The notes under the pieces are model-generated. The model had not been told where the DNA came from. It ran no database searches and saw nothing but the letters and a program-made list of their open reading frames with translations. Positions 43,070 through 53,123 of a stretch of 64,000 nt of DNA are shown here, piece by piece. The stretch comes from Ilyonectria destructans (Eukaryota > Ascomycota > Sordariomycetes > Hypocreales > Nectriaceae). The stretch is from positions 124,001-188,000 of the forward strand of contig JAHEWK010000030.1 of assembly GCA_020740775.1 (NCBI GenBank), read 5' to 3'. Position 1 is the stretch's first letter, and every line of letters begins with the position of its first letter. Made by a program: the position numbers and the translations under genes.

Positions 43070-44070
43070 ATGAGAACATGGATAGGGCCACAGTCTGGAG
43101 CCGGGCTAAGGACGAACACGGATGGAAGCAGTTGGATGGGAGGCACTGTTTGATACCCCCAGGAGCTTCGAGGGGATGGAGAACTGAATCATTCAACCGG
43201 GGGTGGCGGGCAAGCTGGCCAGCAATTGTAACTCGTATGGTGTGTGAGGGTCTTACGTGGCAGACCAAGGTGTCCGCCCGGCCATGGAGCCACATTGTCC
43301 TCTGAGAGAGATAAGGAAGCCTGGTTTGGCGGCAGTCGATGTTCTTCTGTAATGGTATCGAAGATTGTCAGACTGAGCCAGGCGCTCGGCGAAGGTATCG
43401 AATGGGGTGAACGGGGCTTTTCGGCCAGACCGCAGCTTCTGCAAGACATCGGCGTGCAGCTTATCGGTCGACTCCAGTGTAGAATAGGCCGGCGCGTCAT
43501 ATACTATGCGGCTGGATTTCTTGGAGCGGGAAGAGCTCCGATAGTCGGAGCCTGTTGGGTCCGGTCAGAGGGGTCGCTGACGGTGGAACGGAAGCGGGAC
43601 TTACTGCCTGCGTTGGTCGAGACGCCAGCGCCACTGATGATGATAATGTTTTTCTTGGTGCGAACCCTTTTGTTCAAGAGGTCCATGTCTCCTACATGGG
43701 GAATGCTGGATGTGCAACCATCCGGGTCCGGGAGTCTCATGTTGGGAATATCGGGCGGGAACACAAAGGAAGGCTCCTGTAAGGGCTGCGCCACCTCGTG
43801 GGCGAGATCGCTCCCAGAGTGTCGACAACATTGCCAGATGGTTTGAGGACGGTGCGGATCGAAGGTCGATAGCGGATGCCCTCGTTCCAGCCATCTCAAA
43901 GCCGCTAGGCCAAGACCATCAGTCGTGATCTGGACCTTCTCCCAAAATCGATCGAGGTACTCAGTGCGAATGATGTTAAAAGAGCAGTCAACAGCACGGT
44001 GACGTGCAATACAAGAGGCACAAGCGAAACCCCAGTAGGTCGGGAGAAACATGCAATCCGGGAAGGGCAT
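43070..44070 (-). pseudogene. Sirtuin (Sir2/Hst-like) pseudogene with cysteine-rich N-terminus
   Basis: Exon 1 starts with a cysteine segment (GFACASCIARHRAVDCSF, DUF3716-like) and reaches the NAD-binding motif IIIISGAGVSTNAG. A GT-AG intron (GTAAGT...CCAACAG, about 43601-43552) joins it to SSDYRSS, the usual D-x-R-S. ADVLQKLRSGRKAPFTPF and DNLRYHY follow. At the expected catalytic T-Q-N-I-D motif one base is missing (near 43355), so the rest (TMWLHGRADTLVCHV with the catalytic His) is in another frame and soon degrades. Sirtuins are NAD-dependent deacylases. The frameshift and the lost zinc module mean that this copy is inactive. It converges on the otubain gene. Confidence 0.75.
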
Positions 44071-44410
44071 GACACTGCGTCACGGTCGTAGCTCTCGTGA
44101 CAGTTGGTGCAGGGTGCAAGTGCAAGTTGGCCTTTCGAGTACCATGCGCCACCACCCTTTCGCCAACCCACCCTTTCGCCATGCTAAATAAAATCATCAC
44201 CACTAAAACTCAACTATTCCACTTATACGGAATTTGGCCAAAATAGGAAGTTATTCGCAAGCGGTCGCTTCTCATAGATAGAGAATTGAATACAGTTTAT
44301 TCTTTTGGTCTCGTGCAGTTGCGTGGAGCACATGATATATGCAGACCCCTGTACTGAAATATCACCAAATCAATCGCTAAATTCCTCACCGCTCTTTCCC
44401 ACTCTTTCTC

Positions 44411-45600
44411 ATGCCAATCTCTCACAACGCAATAAAAATGCCTTTATCACGGTCTCGCTGGAAATATACAGAAGACGACATGGCTGAGGCTATATTGGAT
44501 ATTACGGATAACGGCTTTTCACCCTCCCAAGCAGTTCAGCGGTGGGGGGTCCCTCGAAGGACTCTAATTGACAGACTTAACAGCCAGACGGCCATAAAGG
44601 AGCAAATTCAGCCTGGTCAGCGTTTGTCCAAGAATCAGGAAGACAAATTAGCTTTCTGGATTCTTCGTCGGGAATCTCTGGGATATGCTCCGTCCCACAG
44701 TCAGATTCGCGCTTGTGTTATGGGCTTGTTGAGACAACAAGGCGAACAACCAGAATTAGGACGCAACTGGGTAGCCAGATTCATTGAGCGCCGTCAAGAC
44801 CTTAGGACTAAGATAAGGAGACGTCAAGAAGCCAATAGATTCGACTCCTTCACGCCCAAGGCGGTTCATTGGTACTTCGATATCAGGGAGGACCAGGATG
44901 GCTGGATTAAGCCTGAAAACACTGTTAACGTCGACGAAGGGGATATCATGATTGGTTTTGGCAAGCCTGTATTTCTCTATTCCCTCTCTATTCGAAATCT
45001 AACTGACCAAACTCTTTTCTCCAGGGCTGGATAGCCTGGTGGTCGGAAGCGCGAACGCAAAGCGGAAAGCTCTCCTCAAGGGACCACAGACTCGAAGCTG
45101 GACTTCATTTATCGAAGCTATCACCGCTGACGGTCGTGCCTTGACTCCTGGTATTATATTCAAGGGAAAGTAACTCCAACAGCAGTGGTTCCTTAAGGAA
45201 TTCAAGAAGATAGCAGATTGACACCATATAACTTCACCTAACGGGTGGACCGACAACCACATTGGCGTTGAGTGGCTTGAAAGAGTCTATTTGCCTCAGA
45301 CTAAGCCTACCGACGAATCTGATGCCAGATTAATCATTCTAGACGGCCATGGGAGCCATGCAACGGTACATTCTTTGTTTATTTAGTCAGGGATTACTAC
45401 TAACCGGGAGAAGGATGAATGGATGGCCACATGCTTTTTGAACGTTTATTGTTGCTGCCTTCCAGCACACTGCTCTCACGGCCTCCAGCCATTATATAAT
45501 GGAGTATTTAATGCCTCCAAGGCTGCATATCGACGAGAGTTGGAAAAGTTCGCTTCCCTTTACCCTCGCTGGCCAGAAATTTCAAAGCTATGCTAACCCT
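44411..45600 (+). pseudogene. pogo/Fot-type transposase pseudogene
   Basis: The ATG at 44438 opens a frame with a psq-type HTH (WKYTEDDMAEAILDI...GVPRRTLIDRL), a CENP-B/Tc5-type HTH (LSKNQEDKLAFWILRRESLGYAPSH) and the start of DDE (VNVDEGDIM). A 64-nt GC-AG intron (44961-45024, GCAAGC...CTGACC...TCCAG) restores the conserved LDSLVVGS. Next come RSWTSFIEAITADGR and LIILDGHGSH (second D). Stops at 45171 and 45219 and later frame changes show decay. It probably moved by cut-and-paste at TA sites. The TIRs are not identified. Confidence 0.75.
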
Positions 45601-45879
45601 GCCCAGTATCATTGCGACTGCGGCCACGGTGCTTCATTGCGCCTCTGACTCGCTTGTGATGGACATGTCCCGAAGCCGAATCTGGCCCGATGCCCCTAGC
45701 GAAGATGCTCTAGGCCGTGGTGTTCGCAGAAGCCGTGGTAGCAAGTCGGAGGTAGGCTCCCGTCTGAGCCTCTTCGTCCATAACTTCCAACCACAGGTAT
45801 AAGGCACACGAGAAAGTCGTGGGCTCCAAAAACATTCGAAAGAATCTACCAGTGTAAGTTTAGTCTTGTCTAGGAAGCT

Positions 45880-46959
45880 CAGTACGTACCAAGTGCCTGC
45901 TTGTCGCTGACGCCTTCTATAGCGCTGGCTATCATGGCCAAAGTTTCAATCAGCATAACGGTCTTGATTTTCGTAAACTGGCGTGAGGTGCACGGTGCAA
46001 TGAGCATCCACTCTAGTACCATCCAGCACCGGAAAGTAATGGATGATGCTGCCGAGAGTTCATTGAACACTGCGCTTCGGGAAGCCAGGATGGTGCTGAC
46101 GATAAATGACACCACAGTGGTTTCCAGGAGGAATGCGAGCGGCCACGGAGCGAATGCAATTGTCCTCGGCTCCAAGAACCACCAACACACAAAGCACTTT
46201 CGATCGTTAGAATTGCACCAAAGCCAGGATATGCACTTACTTCTCTAATCATGCTAGAGACAATTATGGAAGAGCTCAGGTACGTTGACCAGGGCCCTGA
46301 AATAACAATCACCCATTCCAGCACCATCCAGAACCGGAAAGCAACAGCCGATGCGGCAGGAATGTGCTTAAAAACGTATACCGAGTCTCCAGCAAATTGC
46401 CGATGATAAACAGCATTCCTGTAATAGCCGTGATTGATATTAAGGGCCAGGGAATGAAATCTTTCTGATCCAGACTCCAGGAACCACTCGACCATAAGCA
46501 CTATATATAGATTATTAGTCATGCTCACAATCGGAACGACAACTTACCTCTCTGATCATGCTGGAGAGAATGATGGAGTACGCTAAGTATAACGGCCAAT
46601 CCATCCCTCTTTTCTACGCCAAAGTTGCAAATCCCAGCCCAGTTGCCATTGCGATGATGATCTGGGCTATGGCGAGGATCGTGAACATGCGTTTGTGTCG
46701 ATTACATAGTGCTTGGGACTCAGAAACTTTCTGAGAAAACAACACAATATTGACCAGGCCCACCAGGTAGATAACGGTACTCGAGAAGAATGCCGCATAT
46801 ACCATAACTGACTGCCAGTGAGTAAGTGAGTGCATGGTAATGAGAATAAGGCAAATGAGTCGTGTTGTTTACATAAAAGAGTTGCCCGAGGTCGTTCCTG
46901 GTGATAGCCAGGTATTTATTCTCACGCAGGCCAACGGCGTCCCAAGGGCTGACACCCAC
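45880..46959 (-). pseudogene. Multi-pass membrane protein pseudogene with internal duplications
   Basis: The minus strand starts MGVSPWDAVGLRENKYLAI. A likely intron (GTAAAC...GGCAG) leads to two hydrophobic segments (VYAAFFSSTVIYLVGLVNIV, FTILAIAQIIIAMATGLGF), then an in-frame TAG at about 46614. The sequence YSIILSSMIRE ends at a GTAAGT donor. It then recurs twice more as related blocks (FRFWMVLEWVIVISG...SSIIVSSMIRE and CWWFLEPRTIAFAPWPLAF...FRCWMVLEWMLI), each followed by a similar donor. I do not recognise the family. Repeated exons plus a stop suggest a decaying gene built by duplication. Confidence 0.45.
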
Positions 46960-48590
46960 CCAACCCCTTTCAGCATCAGAGCTCTGCGCAGGTTCTAAGT
47001 AGCCCTGCAGCGTGGGTTTAGTCGGCGCATGACTGAGGCATACTTTGAGGGGGGTGTGGGGTTGTCGCAGGAGGGTGGTGGGTAATGAAGACCCAACCCA
47101 TCACGAGCTCCTGGTGGATCTAGGTATGCATTGGTTGAATGGTCACGACCACATCCTGTAATAGGACCACAGGATCAGCCCCTTGAGAAGTTTTGTGACG
47201 ATGTCTTGGCATGTTTTGTCTCACAAGATGACCGAGTTGCCTAATGTGACTGATTCCACACCCTCTGATCTTTCACCTCGGTCCTGTTGACCCGGAGGGA
47301 AGAGCGAATCGATGGCTGGATCCCCTTCCTCCACGAGTGTTAAACCTGATGTCTAGAGCTGGTATCACTCGCCGCACCTCCACAAGCACAGCAAGGCAGA
47401 CTTGAGAATTAGGGGTATGCCTCCACACCCTATAGCACGTCACGTAGAGACTGAGTAGAAGCGGCAGCAGACCATCGGCATGAGCATGCCAAGCGAGGTA
47501 TGGCGGTCACAGGAATCAAAGGACATGTGCCTCATTCTCAGCTCGTATCAACGGCTCAGGATAAGAAGAGGTTTGTGAGCTAGCATTCGGTGATGGCGAA
47601 GCCGTTATTATCATTGCGTCCATGGATGCAAATATGGTTGTGAGGCAGGCTTGGTTGCCCATGGAGCATCATCAAGTACCACCAACGGAGTCCTTTGACG
47701 CCACCCCCATGTCATGTTCGGATCCCTTCCGCATGTAGTAAATGCTCCTTTGGAAGTGCCAAGCCGGGCTTAGACGGCTTCGTTTAGGCCCCCCCTCTCC
47801 GTCTTTATGTGACTCGTATTCCATGAAAGAGATTGACGTTGGGGTTTCGATAGTATCGCTAGCGACAGCGCCTAGCTTTGTTGCATCAACTAACCCAAAA
47901 TCTTGTCCTTCAGACGAGTCTGGAGTCAGGTGGCCAAGACATCCGTGAGGAGTCTCAGGGATAGTATCATGGCGAATGGGGTTACCGCTCGTAGGTATGT
48001 CATCACTTTTGCAAGGAACCCCATTCAAGTCAAAATGCGCAAGGTTTCCATCGATGATAGAGCGGAATCCATGATGTCAACGTTGGGGGTGGGGGGGGAA
48101 GCACTGAGCTTGCAGTTGGTTTGAATAATTAGGTAAAGGTTAAAAATGAAGAGATGCGTTTGAACTTTTGAGAGGCCGAGCGATGGCTATATAGTATTTA
48201 CGTTCACCATGCATTATCTTGCTGTTCTCTGCGTCACGTTTTGTGTTCTCAGAGTCGTTTTACTTGATTATGCCATCTTCTGCCTGAGGCGTAAGTAGAC
48301 AAATGATAAGACCTTATCAGTGAGGCTTGTGAGCACTAAGGAGCATAGGACTGATTGGGTGCTCCCAATGATGAGTTACAGGCGGCGGCACTAGAGTGGA
48401 GTCTTTATCGATAAGCAGAACATATTCTAAATGGGGTAAACTGTGGGCCTGTCATTTGGTCAGGCCTCACGTATTTCCCCCACATGAGCAAATGAGTGGT
48501 TCCACCTTCCACCGGACGCCCATATCGTACACCCTTCAATCTGTCTCTCTCACACATGTTGTTGGATTGCGCAGTGATGCTGAGTGCACT
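46960..48590. other. No convincing gene
   Basis: A minus-strand frame (47672-48028) and short plus frames overlap it without domains. It is the upstream side of the membrane pseudogene. Confidence 0.4.
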
Positions 48591-48599
48591 TGATAAAAG

Positions 48600-48755
48600 G
48601 TGATTGTTATTGTTCTGATTGTTATTGTTCTGATTGTTATTGTTCTGTTCTGATTGTTATTGTTCTGATTGTTATTGTTCTGATTGTTATTGTTCTGATT
48701 GTTATTGTTCTGATTGTTATTGTTCTGATTGTTATTGTTCTGATTGTTATTATTC
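48600..48755 (+). repeat. 15-bp tandem repeat (TGATTGTTATTGTTC)n
   Basis: About ten near-perfect copies, with one short variant unit (TGTTC inserted) near 48645. The plus strand reads IVIVL repeats and the minus strand NNNQN repeats, so open frames here are only a by-product. Confidence 0.95.
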
Positions 48756-48999
48756 TTAATTTTTAATGAACGTGAAAGCCCTCTTTTATACTTCAATATG
48801 AGCCTGAGTCCTACGAAGTCGCCACCATCTAGGACTTCTTTTAGAGTTTGTCTTGACATCAGGGTCATGAAGTCGAGGGGGAAACCTCAATCCTTCCAAC
48901 AACACATTGGCCTGTCTTTTTCCCATTCTGGGGCCGATCGAATGACGTACAGACCACTCTACTCCGCCGAAAAGGCTCAGAGACGCTGAAGTCGGTTTC

Positions 49000-49075
49000 T
49001 CTTGTCCGGATTCGAACCGACTGCCTCCGTGACGCTGCCCAGGCAATTAACCGCTCTGCCGCACGGGCAGCCTGC
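49000..49075 (-). ncRNA. tRNA-like sequence with A and B boxes (tRNA pseudogene or SINE head)
   Basis: The minus strand has TGCGGCAGAGCGG (A-box-like, 49063-49051) and GGTTCGAATCC (perfect B box, 49018-49008) at normal spacing. The acceptor stem does not pair: CTGCCCG upstream against CAAGAGA downstream. It is therefore not a working tRNA, more likely a tRNA-derived promoter of a SINE or a tRNA relic. Confidence 0.5.
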
Positions 49076-49258
49076 GCATGCACAGACAGCGGGGTTGTAG
49101 TTGTTGGAAACCCATCGGATAAACAACGGCAGACGCGGGTACCTCGGAGTGTCCTTAATTTTTGAGGCCGCAACTCGCCGGGGTCATTTCGCGAACTCCG
49201 AAATCGACACCACACACCCGAAGCCGAGACGCTCTAGGCGTCCCATACGGTGCACGCG

Positions 49259-51571
49259 ATGTCGGACCATCTTCAAGAGATCGAGCGGCTCCAGCGCGAG
49301 AACGAGGAGCTCAGACGCGAGAAGGAAGCAGAGCGACGCGAGAAAGAGGAGGCAAAGGCACGAGAGGAGCAAGCAAAGGCACGAGAGGAGGCAGAGCGAC
49401 GCAAGAACCAGAAGACCACACTGGAAGAATACCTATACAACTGCCACTTCCACCTCTACAAGAAACTCGCCCTCGCCGACAAATCCAAGTCATCGACGGG
49501 ATTCACGAAGGTCGAGGATAAGTACTATCCTAAGTGGCTTCGTCCCTGGACCAGCTTCACGAACACCCAGCGACATCACTTTGAAGCAATCAGGAGGGTC
49601 TGTGGGAAGAGGCGGCTCTTCCATCAAGAGAGTACGACCAGAGATCTAGGAACGACGATCCACCGCAAACGGGCAGGCAACGAGAATGCCGTCGATCACT
49701 TTGAGAAGCTTGCTGTGGAAGATCCTGTTTGGGAAATTCTGCGTCCCGTCTGGGACGAAGAGGAGCTGTGCAAGGAATATCAGTGTATGGGGCTACGATT
49801 CAGCAACAACATCCGGGATTTCGCGCCACCGAGCGATGGTAATCTGGTTGGGGAGGAGGACCTGAGCGAGGAAAGGCCGGAGCGACGGCGGCGGACCGGA
49901 CCGAACAAGCGAGTGGCGTCCGAGCAGAGAGTCAAGCATCCGCCGTCGAAACCTGACGGAGCTGGTGTCCGTACACGCTTGGGCGGAGACGAGAGCCTAG
50001 CGTTCGTCTATGACTACAAGGCAGCCCACAAGGTTGCGTTGGAGTGCCTGAAGCCGGCCGTTGCGAAGGAGACGCTGTTTATGGATGTAATGGAGCGGAT
50101 CAACAGCAACAAGTCTCTGAGCGATGCCGAGCTACGGGGACAAGACAGGGCGGAAGAATTGGTTGCCATGGCGCTGACGCAGGTCTTCGACTACATGGTA
50201 AGGTATGAGGTTGCATATGGCTACATTGCTGCCGGCGAGTCTTTATTATTCCTTCATATCGACCGAGCCGACCCGCAGACGCTGTATTGTCACCCGTGCG
50301 TGCCGGATGAGAACGTGGGCGAAGCGTCAGACGGGGATTGGGCCGGCGATAAGGTGTCCTATACGGCAGCGACTCAGCTGGCTAGCTTTTGCCTATTGAG
50401 TCTCCGATCTGAAGCTCTCAAAGGAGCTTCACTCGATGCGGCGTCGCGGAAGGCTGAGGCAGCACTGAAGAAGTGGAGGGAGCCGTACGACGATGCGGCG
50501 CGTCTTCTAGGGGCGGAGGATACGGACTCACCCTCGGCGTCGTCGTCGCAAGCAACGGAAGGCTCGGAGTTCATGTCTAGCGCGGTCCCGGCCAGCCGAG
50601 AGGTCTCGTTGCGGTCAAGACCGTCCTGCAGGTCCACGGCAGTGCTTCGTAGAGACGAGGCGGACGAAGAAGACGACGGGCCGGACGGCGATCTATCCCG
50701 ATCTTGGGCAAGGACGGACGTCAGCAAACGGAAAGAAGGCCCCTCGAGCGGCAGCTCCGAGGGGGGAGAGGAGGAGGATGATGCCGAGATGTCCGAGTCG
50801 GCACCTGCCAAGCAATACTGCACGCAGGCCTGCCTGTTGGGCCTCAAGAGAGGCTTGGATCTTGACAGCAACTGCCCCAACGTGCTCTCGCATCAGTCCG
50901 CTGAAGGTGGCACCCGGCACCCTATCGACGCCGATGAGTTCGCCCGCCTCGTGGGCGAGCGGCTCCGCAAGAACCCGTATCGAGACTGCGAGGCGTTGGA
51001 CGGCTGGGGCAAGATGGGAGCGACAGGCGTCCTCTTCAAGCTGGAGCTGGCGCCGTACGGGTACACGTTTGTCGGCAAGGGAACGCTGTGGCCGCATCCC
51101 CGCCACCTGGAGCACGAGAGCCGTATCTACGCGCGGCTCGACAGGATCCAGGGCGAGGTGGTACCGGTGCACCTGGGACTCGCGCGGCTAGACCGGGGCT
51201 ACATACTCCCTGGCGGGGCTAGGGTCTTCCACATGATGCTGATGTCGTGGTGCGGGGAGACGATGACGGACATGGTGGCCGCGGGCGCTGGCGCTGGCGC
51301 GGCGGACCTAGCGGCGGAAGTGCGGCGTTCGTCGCAGGCCGTGTGGGCCGAGGGTGTCGACCACGGCGACGAGCGCGACGCCAATCGGCTTTGGAACGAC
51401 GAGCGCCGCCGCGTCATGCTCATCGACTTCGACCGCGCCACCCTTCGTCCAAACCTGAAACACAACCAGCTTGTCAAGGTATCCGGGAAGAAGAGGAAAC
51501 TGCAGGGAGATGAATTTGGGAGTTACAACCGGAAACGTGATTTCCGACAATATCACCTGCAGTCAGTGTAG
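49259..51571 (+). CDS. FunK1-like protein-kinase-fold protein with N-terminal coiled coil
   Basis: The 770-residue frame from ATG 49259 starts with a strong charged coiled coil (about residues 3-55, many EEAKAREE-type heptads). A middle region of unknown function (HLYKKLALADKSKS, FTNTQRHHFEAIR) and a long acidic/Ser-rich linker (about 430-520) follow. The C-terminal kinase-like domain has YCTQACLLGLKRG, GATGVLFKLELAPYGYTFVGKG (with the ATP-binding Lys likely here), VFHMMLMSWCG (hinge), GVDHGDERDANRLW (HxD...N equivalent) and VMLIDFDRA (DFG equivalent). Fungal accessory regions are rich in this family. Catalytic activity is plausible but not certain. Single exon, no breaks, normal GC, so probably functional. 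Confidence 0.75.
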   Translation: MSDHLQEIERLQRENEELRREKEAERREKEEAKAREEQAKAREEAERRKNQKTTLEEYLYNCHFHLYKKLALADKSKSSTGFTKVEDKYYPKWLRPWTSFTNTQRHHFEAIRRVCGKRRLFHQESTTRDLGTTIHRKRAGNENAVDHFEKLAVEDPVWEILRPVWDEEELCKEYQCMGLRFSNNIRDFAPPSDGNLVGEEDLSEERPERRRRTGPNKRVASEQRVKHPPSKPDGAGVRTRLGGDESLAFVYDYKAAHKVALECLKPAVAKETLFMDVMERINSNKSLSDAELRGQDRAEELVAMALTQVFDYMVRYEVAYGYIAAGESLLFLHIDRADPQTLYCHPCVPDENVGEASDGDWAGDKVSYTAATQLASFCLLSLRSEALKGASLDAASRKAEAALKKWREPYDDAARLLGAEDTDSPSASSSQATEGSEFMSSAVPASREVSLRSRPSCRSTAVLRRDEADEEDDGPDGDLSRSWARTDVSKRKEGPSSGSSEGGEEEDDAEMSESAPAKQYCTQACLLGLKRGLDLDSNCPNVLSHQSAEGGTRHPIDADEFARLVGERLRKNPYRDCEALDGWGKMGATGVLFKLELAPYGYTFVGKGTLWPHPRHLEHESRIYARLDRIQGEVVPVHLGLARLDRGYILPGGARVFHMMLMSWCGETMTDMVAAGAGAGAADLAAEVRRSSQAVWAEGVDHGDERDANRLWNDERRRVMLIDFDRATLRPNLKHNQLVKVSGKKRKLQGDEFGSYNRKRDFRQYHLQSV

Positions 51572-51758
51572 CAGCCATTGCTCTATTTTTGTTCCTCTTT
51601 TTCAACATTATGGGGCATGAAACGGTCTGGACCCCCCCGAGCAGGTTACCGAGATGAAGGTTGCGAGAACTAGACCTGGGTATCGTGATTGTACATGCTG
51701 TCTACGTTACTTTGCGGCGCTGGTAACCCTACCGAAGCAAAGAATTCTAGAACATAGT

Positions 51759-52142
51759 TTATTCTAACTTAGTGGCCGCCACTGCGGCAAGAACGGCATC
51801 TATCAGTGCGGGAATGGCGATGTTTAGTTGGTGCGCGATCGCCCGAAGGTAGATATCAAAGTTTCTAGCCCAGAATTTGAACAGCTTGGACTTAAAATGG
51901 CGATTCCCCTGGATTAGAGATATATCCCGGAACATGGAGGCCATGGCAATGTACATTGCAATCATCCAGCCAGCGTTGTTGCTGTGCGTGTGCGAGTTGG
52001 CACTGAGCATCCCATCGCTCTCTAGAGCCGCCAGCGCTGCGAGCACCATTCTGGCAATCTGAGACGCGGTCTCGCTTATCATCTGGCCGTCGTCGGCCAT
52101 AAACATGAGGCTACCGTCGCCCACCCTCACGAAAATAGCCAT
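51759..52142 (-). CDS. Small protein of unknown function
   Basis: A 127-residue frame, Ala/Met/Ile-rich, with a likely helical middle (QIARMVLAALAALESDG) and end (AIPALIDAVLAAVAATK). I do not recognise it. The ATG at 52140-52142 abuts the MITE end at 52144, so its promoter has been replaced or the gene was cut. It could be the 3' part of a longer gene. Confidence 0.35.
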   Translation of the reverse strand: MAIFVRVGDGSLMFMADDGQMISETASQIARMVLAALAALESDGMLSANSHTHSNNAGWMIAMYIAMASMFRDISLIQGNRHFKSKLFKFWARNFDIYLRAIAHQLNIAIPALIDAVLAAVAATKLE

Positions 52143-52143
52143 G

Positions 52144-52684
52144 CAGTGTGGCTAACAATCAGTCAAGCTCAATTCCAGCCCTCAAACTTGGTTGATTGAA
52201 CGCTATCTCAGCTCGATTGAAGCTTGACTTGACCATATAGCCACCTCGATTGACAACTTGTCAAGCACTTGATGTACTATACCTAATCGGGTAATATGTA
52301 TAGATTATATTGTAGAAGATATCATAGATGAGTTTTGACTGGTTGATAGCCGTTTGGGTCCCAGAACGCGTGTAGGGGTATAATAACGCGTCGATCCGAC
52401 GCGTTGTTGCGGGTTTTAGATGTGTGCCCTGGGTCGGTTGATGGGTGGGTCCAAGTCGATTTCGTCCCACAAGTCCCACGTGGCACTCGTGCTCTTGACT
52501 TAACCTAGAGTTTGTGTGATTTCGTGAAATGTCCAATGATGAACGTCAAGTACTTGACAGCTTGACACTCATTGAACTTGATTGATTGAATGGCAGCTTC
52601 AAACTCGACTTGAGAACTTGACTTGACGAGCGGTCGAGCTTGATTGAGACTTGTCAAGTTTGAACCTGATTGTTAGCCACACTG
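52144..52684. mobile_element. MITE with CAGTGTGG ends and CTTGA subterminal motifs, 541 bp
   Basis: Both ends carry the 19-bp inverted repeat CAGTGTGGCTAACAATCAG (52144-52162; 52666-52684). Subterminal regions of about 120 bp are packed with TCAAG/CTTGA in both orientations, as in hAT-type elements. It has no coding capacity. The flanks do not form a target duplication (TAGCCATG against GAAGCAGA) and belong to different sequences. Confidence 0.8.
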
Positions 52685-52880
52685 GAAGCAGAAGCTCATA
52701 TCGTTCCAGCACAGCAACGGTTTTGGAGGAGAGCGATCAAGATGTGGACGGATATCCACACATTGCCTGACACCAACTCGCTTCGCAGGTTGACGTCCCG
52801 CATACGAGCATTCAGAAAGTCATATCGGTCACCACTCTACGAGGTGGCAACAACGCTTAAGTCCCTAGGGGGGGTTATGG
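52685..52880 (+). pseudogene. Short LINE-like reverse transcriptase C-terminal fragment
   Basis: The frame reads EAEAHIVPAQQRFWRRAIK, then LPDTNSLRRLTSRIRAFRK and RSPLYEVATTLK, a layout seen after the reverse transcriptase of Tad-like LINEs (E-A-x-x-x-P-x-x-x-R, L-P-x-x-x-P-L). It begins at the MITE end. Only about 60 residues. Confidence 0.4.
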
Positions 52881-53123
52881 TTCACCCCTGGTTCTGGTTC
52901 GCCCCCCCTGCGCGTAATCCTTGCCAACGCGTCGACGCGTTGGCTACCTATTTCCCTTCGTCAACTATCACAACTTCGATCAATCAAACTGCTTTTTCGT
53001 GTTTTAGACTGCCAGGGAGCCGTTATGTCTCGTAATACTACCGCCGATATAGATAACGCCATCTAAGATATCCTCCATGGCGAAACCATCCGGACGTCGG
53101 CCAAGATCCACCGTATACCTAAC

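Noticed and set aside
47672..48028. 118-residue minus frame
   Set aside because: No recognisable family; a weak start and no neighbours that support it.
48584..48766. IVIVL-repeat hydrophobic peptide
   Set aside because: Translation of the tandem repeat, not a gene.
48536..48868. Asn/Gln-rich prion-like protein on the minus strand
   Set aside because: Arises only from the 15-bp tandem repeat; no conserved flanking protein sequence.
49000..49075. Functional tRNA gene
   Set aside because: A and B boxes are good, but the acceptor stem cannot pair and the anticodon arm is irregular.
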